A DNA stretch of 64,000 nucleotides from contig CACWYC010000003.1 of the NCBI GenBank assembly GCA_902765025.1, positions 62,001 to 126,000 on the forward strand. The letters run 5' to 3'. Both the position numbers and the translations under genes were made by a program. The notes under the pieces were generated by a model. The model did no database searches, was not told where the DNA came from, and saw only the letters and a program-made list of their open reading frames with translations. Source of the DNA: Oscillospiraceae bacterium. Lineage in GTDB: Bacteria > Bacillota > Clostridia > Oscillospirales > Oscillospiraceae. Shown piece by piece: positions 19,068 through 27,645 of the stretch (position 1 is the first letter of the stretch; each line of letters opens with the position of its first letter).

Positions 19068-20858
19068 ATGACCTATACTTCAAACATCAAACCCATATCG
19101 TTCTTCTTTCTGGCGCTGTTGCTGATCTCCCTCCTCACCGTCCCTGCCCTGGGGGCGGTGGGGGGGAGCTGCGGCAGCGGTCTCACCTGGACACTGGACG
19201 GGGCGGCCCTTACCGTATCCGGTCAGGGTGCCATGACCGACTTCACCGATGCGGAGATGCCCCCTTGGTATCCCTATGCCGGCAGCATCACCTCCGTCAC
19301 CGTGGAGGAGGGGGTCACCTCTCTGGGCAGTCTTTCCTTCTTTGGCTGCTCTGCCCTCATGGACCTGTCCCTTCCCGCCTCCCTCACCGCCATCGGTGAC
19401 CGTGCCTGCCGGGACTGCACCTCACTTGCCTATGTGTCCGTGCCGCAGGGTGTCAGCGCCATCGGCCGTTCCGCCTTCGAGGGCTGTACCGCCCTTGCCG
19501 CGGTGGATCTGCCCGAGGGCCTGCTCTCCTTGGGCGACATGGCCTTCTACCGTTGTGCTGCCCTGCGCAGCGTTACCGTCCCCTCCACCGTGCAGGACAT
19601 GGGCATGGTGGTGTTCGGCCACTGCGCCTCTCTCCTCCGTGCCGACATCCGCTGCCCCATCTCCCGCCTGCCGGACATGACCTTCTTCGGCTGCACCTCC
19701 CTGGCGGAGGTGGCGCTGCCCCGGGAGCTGACCCAGGTGGGGAACGACGCCTTTGAGGCTTGCCGCAGCCTGTCCGGCGTGTATTATTCAGGACAGGAGG
19801 CCGACGCCATAGCCCGGGATATCGAGGCCGATACGGCCCTCTCTGCCCGGGGCGGGCTGATAGAGGAGCCGATGGAGTCCAATCTTGCCCACACCGTGGA
19901 GGAGAGCACATCTCTCCGCACCGTCACTGACACCGCCGCCGCCCTCATCACCGTGGAGCGGCCCGTGGAGAACGGCGTCCCCGCCGCCATTGGCACGGTC
20001 ACTGCCGTGCTGAAAAACGGCGCGGGCTGGCGTGAGGTGGCCTCCGCCGTCAGCCAGATGATCCTGGACCGCACCCAACGGGGCGGCAGCGGCGCCATCA
20101 CCGTCACCGTTGAGGCGCCGGGCATCCCGCTGGATGGCGGCGTCATGGCGGATTTTATCGGCGAGTCCGTGTCGCTGCACATCCATGCCGGCGGCGGCGT
20201 GCGCTGGCACATTGATATGAGCGCCCTCCGCCATGGGGACATGGCCCCGCAGCAGTATCATCTGACAGCATCCCTTTCCCAGCAGCAGGATAAGCCGGAG
20301 CAGGTGGTCTGCGCCCGGCTGTACCGTCTGGACACGTTGCCCGATGTGGACTTCCCCGCCACGGTGGGCCTGCCTCTGGGCGAGGACACTGCCCGCCGCT
20401 ACGCCTCTCTGTTCACGGCGGATGGCAAGAAGTATGCGCTGCAAAGCTCTGTGGTGGTGGATGCCGACGGCGTGGCATGGTTCCCTGTTTCCGGCGGTTG
20501 GGACGCCTTCGCCTGCTACGTGGCGCTGGACGCTGAGGGTGTCTGGTTGGAGAACGCCTCTGTTCCTGCAACATTGCACGATGAGTATGGCGCCTCCGAG
20601 GGCATGCTCACAGACGCCCAGGGCAACCGCTATAAGATTACGGGCCGTTCCTCCCGCTGGGGTATCACCGGCGGCCGCTTCGCGCTGTATGTAGGCGCGG
20701 CCATGCTGGGCGTGGTACTGGTGGTTACCATCATTATGGTGAGCCGCAATCAGATCATCAAGGGCCGAGAGGCGGGCCGCGCTGCCGCAGAGCGGGCTGC
20801 CATTGCCCGCACACGAAAGGAAGGGGAGACAGACTCCCATTCCCGGGAAGAATCATAA
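19068..20858 (+). CDS. BspA-like leucine-rich repeat membrane protein
   Basis: 596 aa, 9 nt after the 1972-aa gene, so probably co-transcribed. A signal peptide (~8-30) is followed by the G-x-C-G-x-x-L-x-W-T-L cap domain and about seven LRR_5 units (~75-245, pattern F-x-G-C-x-x-L). A beta-rich region (~260-530) follows. A single C-terminal membrane segment (~543-563) precedes a basic tail ending in charged residues. This topology places the LRRs outside the cell. Its cap and LRRs match the C-terminus of the 5221-8673 protein, so it may be a membrane receptor or anchor for that system. Function is inferred from family and context. Confidence 0.8.
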   Translation: MTYTSNIKPISFFFLALLLISLLTVPALGAVGGSCGSGLTWTLDGAALTVSGQGAMTDFTDAEMPPWYPYAGSITSVTVEEGVTSLGSLSFFGCSALMDLSLPASLTAIGDRACRDCTSLAYVSVPQGVSAIGRSAFEGCTALAAVDLPEGLLSLGDMAFYRCAALRSVTVPSTVQDMGMVVFGHCASLLRADIRCPISRLPDMTFFGCTSLAEVALPRELTQVGNDAFEACRSLSGVYYSGQEADAIARDIEADTALSARGGLIEEPMESNLAHTVEESTSLRTVTDTAAALITVERPVENGVPAAIGTVTAVLKNGAGWREVASAVSQMILDRTQRGGSGAITVTVEAPGIPLDGGVMADFIGESVSLHIHAGGGVRWHIDMSALRHGDMAPQQYHLTASLSQQQDKPEQVVCARLYRLDTLPDVDFPATVGLPLGEDTARRYASLFTADGKKYALQSSVVVDADGVAWFPVSGGWDAFACYVALDAEGVWLENASVPATLHDEYGASEGMLTDAQGNRYKITGRSSRWGITGGRFALYVGAAMLGVVLVVTIIMVSRNQIIKGREAGRAAAERAAIARTRKEGETDSHSREES

Positions 20859-20873
20859 GTACATGACCGATGA

Positions 20874-20922
20874 CCGGAGAGGGTGCATACCGCAAATCGC
20901 GGCGCAGCCTCTCCGGCTTTTT
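20874..20922 (+). terminator. Rho-independent terminator closing the surface locus
   Basis: 9-bp stem CCGGAGAGG/CCTCTCCGG (20874-20882, 20908-20916) followed by CTTTTTT, directly after the 596-aa gene. Confidence 0.85.
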
Positions 20923-20954
20923 TGCTTATTAGCGGGGAAAGCCACCATTTACCA

Positions 20955-20982
20955 TTGATTTTTGCGCCGTTTCTTGTATAAT
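20955..20982 (+). promoter_or_regulatory. Promoter of the first dockerin protein gene
   Basis: -35 TTGATT (20955-20960), 16-nt spacer, -10 TATAAT (20977-20982). It lies 53 nt before the ATG and just after the preceding terminator, so this is an independent unit. Confidence 0.7.
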
Positions 20983-21035
20983 TACATTGATAGCGTGTTT
21001 CCAAAAATACAAGGCGTAACCATAAGGAGAAGACC

Positions 21036-24000
21036 ATGAAGAGAAAGAACGCAATGGGCAAGCGCATCGTTTCTGTGGTGCTGTCTTTTGTGATGATGTT
21101 TTCCACGGTGCAGTTGACCGCGGCCAATGCCCAACAGTCCGTCACCCTGGGGCAGCTTCTGGCGCAGAATTACGGCGCACAGCTTTCTGACCGGGCCAAA
21201 GCGCTGCTGACCTCTGGCTACCTGGCGGATGATGCGACCTATTCCTTCACTGCCCCCGACCCGGAGAACGCCGATGGGCTGATCACCGTTGACCCGGAGA
21301 ACAAAACAGTTGCCGCGAAACCGTACAGCGATGGAGAATACCGCTGGACGCCGGTATCTGCCTGCGTAATCGTTGATGGCGTAAGCAGGGAAGACATCGC
21401 CCTGACAGAGTCCGATAACGAATATATCGGCGCCTTTGCCTATTCCGGTGCATCCTTTGGCGTGGCGGTTTCCTATGCCCTTTACACAACCGTAGACATT
21501 GCTGTGCAGAACAAAATCCTTTCAGTTCCCTCTGCCCTGTGGGAACTGAAGGGCGACCTGTCTGATGCGGCGGGCAGCACGTCGACATTCGCCGGACTGC
21601 TGAATACGACAATCAAGTTTAGCCTCACCTCAATACAGGACGTGATGCAGAATAAGAATTTGAAGGATGTCAAGGTTTATAAAGCGCTGGCAAAGCTGAA
21701 TGCAGGTGATAAAACCGCGAACCCCGGCTCTGTGAAAGGCATCCCGCTGACAACCGGAAACACTTTGGCTGTCACGCTTGACCTGTCTGAGGAGGAACAG
21801 GCTCTGCTCAAAGGCTTGACCGACGACATGAGTGACACCAAGTTATCATTTGCCGCAACGATCGCTGGTTACCGTGATGGCGGGAACCTCAAAAACGTAG
21901 CCGGCCTCACCGGCAACCCCACCGCTATACAAACGGGGAACCAAGCGATTCTTAACCAGTCTGAGCTTGTGTACCGGGCGACGAAGGCTCTCGGCTCCTT
22001 TTCTGGCGGCAACCTCTATGGGACGGTCGTTACCGCCGCGATGCTGGGCATCACAAGCAGCTATGCCGCGCTTGCCAACTATGATTGGACCCGCGTTTCC
22101 GGCGCATTCCGAAACGATCTCACCTCCGCTGAAAGCGCGAATCTGGACAGCCTGGTGAATGCCTTGACGGCAGCAGATGCTGCGTATCCCGCCGCGCAAA
22201 CAGATCGCCTGCTGCTCAACTCCACCGTGGTGACTGCCACTGTTGCCCAGGCAACCGTTCGGGTGGAGCTCAAAGCCAGTGTCTATCCGCCAAATACACA
22301 GGTTCCCATCGCCCTTTCTGACACGGCAACCCTGTTTGCAGGCGCCGGCACCGGGCGGCAGCAACTGGAGGAGACACTTTCCCAGCAGGGGATTGAAACT
22401 GCTGCCATCGAACAATGGAACGATGGAACAGTATACAGCTTGGGCGTTGAGAACTACACCCGCACGGTAACGCTGCTGGACTCCGATGGGCAGCCATGCC
22501 AGGGACAGCTGGAGGCTGACCACACTTATATGCTTGCCATCAGCTATACCCCCAAAACACATCAAGTGACTGTCTCCGGCTGTGGCGATGACATCATCGG
22601 CGGCAGCTATGGTTACGGCTATGCTCTGATCCTGCCGGAAAAGCAGAACGATGCAGACCACGTTTATGACTATACGGTCAACGGACAGCCGTACGACCAG
22701 GGTGACACCGTGCGCGTTACGGAAGACACCAACATCACCCGCCGCGTGGGCAAGGCGTGGGAAAAGCTGACCTGGGGCCAGGTAGTGGCTGAGGCATATT
22801 TGCCCGATGATGCCGCTGCCGCCGCTATTTTGGCAAGCCCCGCCTTGGATACCGGCAACACCCGCCTCCGCAGGCCGTCCGCGCAGGAGGAGCTGTTCAG
22901 CCGCACTGTTTCAGGAGACACTGCCGCTTTCTATGCCCAGACGTATGCTGCCGATGAGACCTCCGCCAGACTATGGCAACCGTCCGTTCTCTCCGCCGCA
23001 TCCGCAGAAAATGTGAGCTTTACAAAGGACGGCGGAGTATATCGTGCTGCCCTGAACGGCTCTGATGATGCACGCTATGTGAAGTATTTGCTTCATCTGA
23101 GTTTCGAGGATATCTCCCAAACTGACGCACAGATGCTGGCGTCTTTGCCCTATACTCTTTCTGAGGAGGCAAAGCGTCAGAAGAGCGCCATGGATCAGTT
23201 GGCGGAGCAGGAGAGCAATCTGAAAAAGGTGGGAGAGCGCATCGGTGAAATACTCTCCGTTGTGAAGGGCGATGAGGATATCAGTGCCGAGTCCGTGGAT
23301 CTTATTGACGAAGTATATGACGAGTGTACCGGCATCTATGCATCTGGCGATACATATCTCTTCATCTATGAGTATGTTAAGACATACAACCAGCTCGCCA
23401 CCGCCGCGGAAAAGCTGGCCTATTACTATCGCAATTTTGACGCCATTTACGCCCAGGTGGATTTGCTCTATGAGAATCTGACCGGAGTTTTGGCTGATGA
23501 GGCAGTGCGCAAGCTGCTGCAAACCAACGATTTGACCTCTGAATACTATGACAGGCTTGACGAAGCGGTGGCGGAAGGTTCTGAAAGCAAGGCCGGCATG
23601 ACGGCGCCCCATTGGCGTATCCGGCGGGACAGCGATACGCTGACTGCGCTGGCGAACAGTATTCTCAACCTGAACGCCACACGGCAAATCACCGTGACGG
23701 AACCCCCTGTTCTCACGGCCTTGGTGGATGTGACAGCCGGTAACGTCTTGGCACTGGACTGCTCCGGTATCGCCGCATTCGGACGCTGCGGTGACGAACT
23801 GTACTGGACGCTGGATGAACTGGGCTGCCTGACCATTTTCGGAGAAGGGGATATGGCAGTTTACGCTTCCGCCGGTGGAGATTACGCACCGTGGCACGTC
23901 TTGGCAGACCGCGTACAAAGCGTATTCATCACCTCCGCCGCTGTGCCTGCCGTCAGTCAGGAAGCATTCCTGGGCGTCAATGCGCAGGTATATTATCCTG

Positions 24001-24278
24001 ACATGGCGGCGTGGAAAGAGGCGGACTTGGTTGGCCGGAATCTCGGCGGCAAGCTGACGTGGCAGACCTGCCGCGTTGGTAATCTGGACGCCCCCGGCAG
24101 CGATGTTGACGTGAGAGACATGGCGGCATTGTTTACCTATCTGTCTATGGGAACTATTGAGAGCACAGCGCTTCGCACGGCCCCCGCTCTGTTTGAAGAA
24201 TTGGCGGACGTAAACCGTGATGGCAGCGTGAATATTTTGGACTATCAGGTTCTATACCAGCAGATTCGTGGACAATGA
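21036..24278 (+). CDS. Large secreted protein with C-terminal type I dockerin
   Basis: 1080 aa. Signal peptide ~8-30 ending TAANA, with AAGGAGA upstream of the ATG. The long central part is alpha/beta with no recognised catalytic motif. Residues ~900-940 carry the cap motif C-G-x-x-L-Y-W-T-L seen in the BspA-like proteins of the window. The last ~65 residues are a type I dockerin: a degenerate first loop and a good second calcium loop, DVNRDGSVNILDY. Dockerins bind cohesins on scaffoldins or cell-surface proteins. No cohesin is encoded here, so the partner must lie elsewhere. It stands alone between its own promoter and terminator. Confidence 0.8.
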   Translation: MKRKNAMGKRIVSVVLSFVMMFSTVQLTAANAQQSVTLGQLLAQNYGAQLSDRAKALLTSGYLADDATYSFTAPDPENADGLITVDPENKTVAAKPYSDGEYRWTPVSACVIVDGVSREDIALTESDNEYIGAFAYSGASFGVAVSYALYTTVDIAVQNKILSVPSALWELKGDLSDAAGSTSTFAGLLNTTIKFSLTSIQDVMQNKNLKDVKVYKALAKLNAGDKTANPGSVKGIPLTTGNTLAVTLDLSEEEQALLKGLTDDMSDTKLSFAATIAGYRDGGNLKNVAGLTGNPTAIQTGNQAILNQSELVYRATKALGSFSGGNLYGTVVTAAMLGITSSYAALANYDWTRVSGAFRNDLTSAESANLDSLVNALTAADAAYPAAQTDRLLLNSTVVTATVAQATVRVELKASVYPPNTQVPIALSDTATLFAGAGTGRQQLEETLSQQGIETAAIEQWNDGTVYSLGVENYTRTVTLLDSDGQPCQGQLEADHTYMLAISYTPKTHQVTVSGCGDDIIGGSYGYGYALILPEKQNDADHVYDYTVNGQPYDQGDTVRVTEDTNITRRVGKAWEKLTWGQVVAEAYLPDDAAAAAILASPALDTGNTRLRRPSAQEELFSRTVSGDTAAFYAQTYAADETSARLWQPSVLSAASAENVSFTKDGGVYRAALNGSDDARYVKYLLHLSFEDISQTDAQMLASLPYTLSEEAKRQKSAMDQLAEQESNLKKVGERIGEILSVVKGDEDISAESVDLIDEVYDECTGIYASGDTYLFIYEYVKTYNQLATAAEKLAYYYRNFDAIYAQVDLLYENLTGVLADEAVRKLLQTNDLTSEYYDRLDEAVAEGSESKAGMTAPHWRIRRDSDTLTALANSILNLNATRQITVTEPPVLTALVDVTAGNVLALDCSGIAAFGRCGDELYWTLDELGCLTIFGEGDMAVYASAGGDYAPWHVLADRVQSVFITSAAVPAVSQEAFLGVNAQVYYPDMAAWKEADLVGRNLGGKLTWQTCRVGNLDAPGSDVDVRDMAALFTYLSMGTIESTALRTAPALFEELADVNRDGSVNILDYQVLYQQIRGQ

Positions 24279-24287
24279 CATATCGTA

Positions 24288-24339
24288 AAGAGGAAGCCGG
24301 CGGCCCGCACAAAATGCGGACTGTCGGCTTCCTCTTTTT
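24288..24339 (+). terminator. Rho-independent terminator after first dockerin gene
   Basis: 12-bp perfect stem AAGAGGAAGCCG/CGGCTTCCTCTT (24288-24299, 24325-24336) with an inner GC helix and a short T-tract. Confidence 0.85.
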
Positions 24340-24375
24340 ACCGAAAAAATTCAGGGAGATTATGCAAAAAGTATA

Positions 24376-24404
24376 TCGACACAGCAGGAATGTTGTGCTA
24401 TAAT
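24376..24404 (+). promoter_or_regulatory. Promoter of the second dockerin protein gene
   Basis: -35 TCGACA (24376-24381), 17-nt spacer, -10 TATAAT (24399-24404) with extended TGc just before it. The promoter overlaps the upstream ATG at 24390, showing that the true start is the ATG at 24456. Confidence 0.8.
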
Positions 24405-24455
24405 ATCAACTGTATAAATGTGGAGTGCTATACATCATGGGCAGGTGAGGCAGAA

Positions 24456-27356
24456 ATGAAGAGCAAGGGAATACTGGCGCTGACCTTGGCGTTGGTGTTG
24501 CTGTGTACGCAAATGCTGCCCGCCTTTGCAGAAGATCAGACGGACGAACCGGACGATGTCACGGACGTTTCTCACTTGCAAGAACTGGCGCCTCCCGCAG
24601 AGGAATCCACCCTCATCACCTTGGCGGAGACAGAATCCGAGATGCTTTCGTCAGCCGCTATGATGGCTGCAGCAGAGACCTTTACCCTCACCTTTTATGT
24701 GCCGGAGGGTGTTGCCGGGCTGTCTTATGCCAAGAACAGCAGAAGAGCAGCTAAGACTGTACTTACGATAACGGACGGCACATGCACCATTACCGGCCTC
24801 ACCGGAGCAGATAACCTGTACATTTTTCCCCAACTGGAGGAGGGGATCGCCTTTGGCAGCAATACAGCTGCCGCTGTGGATAGGGACAACGGCAAGGAGT
24901 TTTCGTTTAGCCCGTCCTATGGCTATATTTACATTAGCCATAATGCGCTTCACGCCAATATGCGTGTAGAGCTGGTAGTAGAGAATAACAGCCTGCATAC
25001 CCTGGAGAGTGCGCCTGCTTATACAGGCGTCAGTGCAGTCAAAACGCGGGATCAGTGGCCTTGGCAGGTGAAGGACGGCGCGCTGGTTCCCGGCAACACG
25101 GGAGCCAATAAGAGCCTGTCCATCCTGCTGGTAGATGTGGATACGGATGGCCTTTTCGCCTTTGAGTACCGCACCTCCACCGAGCCAACGGCCGACTGCC
25201 TGCTATATCATGTCAATGGTGAGCTTGCATTGGATTCTGTTACCTCTGCCGATAACTACGCTATGCGCTCCGACTTCAGTGGCCGCAGGAGCTGGTCCAC
25301 GGCCTATGTTCCCGTTTCAGCGGGCGATAGTGTCTGTCTGGCGTATTATAAAGACGTGAACGATACCGGCGCTGATGTGGGGGAGGATACCGTTTGGCTG
25401 CGGAATCTCCGGGTGGTCAGCGGCCCACAGTCTGTTGCCGTGTACGCCGATAGCCCGTCGTACGGCCTCGTATCCCCCGGCGGCAGCATTACCATATCGG
25501 ATAATTGGAAAGATGGCACCGTAAATGTAATGGAAACGGTTACCGTCACTGCCACACCGGCAGAGGGATACCTGTTCATGGGCTGGTCCCGACTGGTGGG
25601 CGACCGCTGGGCGTTGCATGACGCCAACGCTGAGACGTCATTTTACATCACCGGCGCGGATACCTATCGAGCCTTGTTCGCCCAGGAGGATTCCTTCGAG
25701 GCCAAGAATGACGGCGCTTACTATACGCACTTGGCTGATGCGCTTTCCGATGCTCAGCCCGGCGACCTTGTGGTGCTTCTGAAGGACGCCGCACTGTCCG
25801 AAAATGCCGAGGTGAAGTCCGGCGTAACCCTGCTGATCCCCTTTGACAGAGATAAAACGCTTTACACCATGAAACCTGAGGCGATTATGGCCTGGGAGAT
25901 GCCGTATCCCTACTGCACACTGACCCTGGCTGATGGGGTGACCCTTACCGTCAGTGGGGAATTGAGCCTCGGTTCCCGCATCAGTGCCTGCGGTCAGGAG
26001 GACGGCAGCCACAACGGCACACCTACCGGCCCTTATGGCGCCATTGTTACCGGGAATGATAGCCGGGTGCAGGTGGCGGACGGCGGCAGCCTGTATGCCT
26101 GGGGCTTTATCTCCGGTGCAGGCTGCGTTGAGGCATTTTCCGGCGCCAGAGTATTTGAGTGTTTTCAGCTCGGCGATTTCCGCGGCGGCAGCCGCTCCAT
26201 GGACGCCTTTGATGCTGGCAGCGTCCCCTTGATTCAATACTACGTGCAGAACATTGAGACGCCTCTTGTGATGCATGCCGGGGCAGGGGAGACCGTCTGT
26301 GGCGCCATTTCCGTCACCATGGACGGTGACACACAGCCCTCTGCCCAGTCTGCTTCCACGGTGCTGATTGGCCGGGGCGGCCTGTTTATCCCCGGTGAGG
26401 GTGGTACGGTGACCAAACGTTATGACGCTGCCCTTGACCGTATTATCTTTGATGCTGACGGCGATTTGACGTTTTCCTATATGGAACTGCGGCTTGCCGG
26501 CGTGGTGAAGGGAACCCAGGAGTATATTCTCCCGCTAGGCCCCAATTATTCCCTCCGTGTCCATAGCGGCACCACCACTGTGACCCAGAATACCCTGCTG
26601 CTCCCCGGTGCCGAAGTGACGGTGGATGCCGGTGCCACCTTGCTGGTGGCGGAGAATACCGACGTCTATGTGTCCCGCCGCGGTACGGCGCCCATCCCCA
26701 TCCGCCCGGTGAGTTATACCGTTGCCGGTCACGGCGCCCGTACGTGGGAGACCACCGGTGATGCCGTCCTCTCCGTCTCCGGCGTATTGGAGGTGCGGGG
26801 TGGGCTGTACGTCACATCTGACGGTTCCGGCAGCGCGAAATACGCCGTGATAAACGGAACGGACGGCGGCATGCTTCGTTTCACCTCTGTTTCTGTGAAT
26901 AAAACATACGCCAAATACAGCCCCAGCGGCAGCACCTCTGTCACACGGCCGGTGGTCAGCGCCGCCCGGGTGTTGGACACCGCCGCTGCTGCAGGCTGCC
27001 GGTTCTGTTGGTGCCTTGGCGCTTGGCGAAGTGCGGTTGAAAAAGACGACTTCTATGAGTTGGCCATTCCCGGCGAGGGCTATGTGACCCGTTGGGTCAG
27101 TGTGCCGTCCGGTGAAAAGCCTCCCACCCAGGTGGATTTGATTGCCGTAGGCAATGTCAACGGTGATGCCGCCCAGCAGGTGGATATCACCGACCTGGCC
27201 TGCCTCTTTGCCTATCTCTCCGCGGGAGAGAGGCAGGGCAATCTGCAAGCGGACCCTGCTTATTTTGACGCAGTGGCGGATGTGAATTCAGATGGCATGG
27301 TAAATATTTTGGATTACCAGGCCCTGTATCAGAGCTTTCTGCTGACCAGTCAATGA
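24456..27356 (+). CDS. Large secreted protein with C-terminal type I dockerin
   Basis: 966 aa from ATG 24456, preceded by GGTGAGG; an upstream ATG at 24390 falls inside the promoter. Signal peptide ~4-26 ends LPAFAED. The central region contains beta-rich segments, including a C-Y-x-x-P-x-x-G-x-V-x-P-G-G-type domain (~330-400) and beta-solenoid-like sequence (~430-850). The C-terminal ~65 residues are a type I dockerin: first loop NVNGDAAQQVDITD, second loop DVNSDGMVNILDY. The dockerin is closely similar to that of the upstream gene, so both proteins probably dock on the same cohesin. No catalytic site was recognised. Confidence 0.8.
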   Translation: MKSKGILALTLALVLLCTQMLPAFAEDQTDEPDDVTDVSHLQELAPPAEESTLITLAETESEMLSSAAMMAAAETFTLTFYVPEGVAGLSYAKNSRRAAKTVLTITDGTCTITGLTGADNLYIFPQLEEGIAFGSNTAAAVDRDNGKEFSFSPSYGYIYISHNALHANMRVELVVENNSLHTLESAPAYTGVSAVKTRDQWPWQVKDGALVPGNTGANKSLSILLVDVDTDGLFAFEYRTSTEPTADCLLYHVNGELALDSVTSADNYAMRSDFSGRRSWSTAYVPVSAGDSVCLAYYKDVNDTGADVGEDTVWLRNLRVVSGPQSVAVYADSPSYGLVSPGGSITISDNWKDGTVNVMETVTVTATPAEGYLFMGWSRLVGDRWALHDANAETSFYITGADTYRALFAQEDSFEAKNDGAYYTHLADALSDAQPGDLVVLLKDAALSENAEVKSGVTLLIPFDRDKTLYTMKPEAIMAWEMPYPYCTLTLADGVTLTVSGELSLGSRISACGQEDGSHNGTPTGPYGAIVTGNDSRVQVADGGSLYAWGFISGAGCVEAFSGARVFECFQLGDFRGGSRSMDAFDAGSVPLIQYYVQNIETPLVMHAGAGETVCGAISVTMDGDTQPSAQSASTVLIGRGGLFIPGEGGTVTKRYDAALDRIIFDADGDLTFSYMELRLAGVVKGTQEYILPLGPNYSLRVHSGTTTVTQNTLLLPGAEVTVDAGATLLVAENTDVYVSRRGTAPIPIRPVSYTVAGHGARTWETTGDAVLSVSGVLEVRGGLYVTSDGSGSAKYAVINGTDGGMLRFTSVSVNKTYAKYSPSGSTSVTRPVVSAARVLDTAAAAGCRFCWCLGAWRSAVEKDDFYELAIPGEGYVTRWVSVPSGEKPPTQVDLIAVGNVNGDAAQQVDITDLACLFAYLSAGERQGNLQADPAYFDAVADVNSDGMVNILDYQALYQSFLLTSQ

Positions 27357-27645
27357 CCCATTGGTTTCTTCGGCGTCATGACCCGATGAAATAGATCCCC
27401 GCGAGACCCTGCAAATTGAACGGCGCTGCTGCGTTGCGCGGTGCATGGTCATTCCCGTCTCCTTTGGCGGGATGGATGGCCGACGCGTAGCTATCAATCG
27501 TGCCACAGCGAAGACAGGCCCTGTCTCCGCGAATGTTCCGCAGTGCCACTGAGGAGGTATGTTCCCGGCAAGAACGCAGGCTCTCTGCCCTGGCAAGGCG
27601 AGAGGGCAACCAAAGAAAAACCCTATTCTATATGGAGGAAAAAAC
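27357..27645 (+). promoter_or_regulatory. 289-nt non-coding leader with several hairpins
   Basis: No convincing gene in this stretch. It contains several possible stems: a GC stem around 27420-27440, a TCCCG/CGGGA stem near 27451-27472, a 7-bp inverted repeat AGACAGG/CCTGTCT at 27512-27526 and a GAGAG-based stem near 27580-27606, ending in TGGAGGAA before the ATG at 27646. A riboswitch or other structured leader is possible; no known class could be matched by eye. Confidence 0.35.

Noticed and set aside
24390-24455. Upstream ATG extension of the second dockerin protein
   Set aside because: It lies inside a strong -10 element and precedes a normal signal peptide that starts at 24456.
27376-27609. 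77-codon minus-strand frame in the leader region
   Set aside because: No RBS and no recognised motif; overlaps a structured region ahead of a plus-strand gene.
27357-27645. Cyclic-di-GMP or cobalamin riboswitch
   Set aside because: Some short words resemble parts of these classes (GCAAA, GACGC, GCCACTG) but their order and surrounding helices do not fit.
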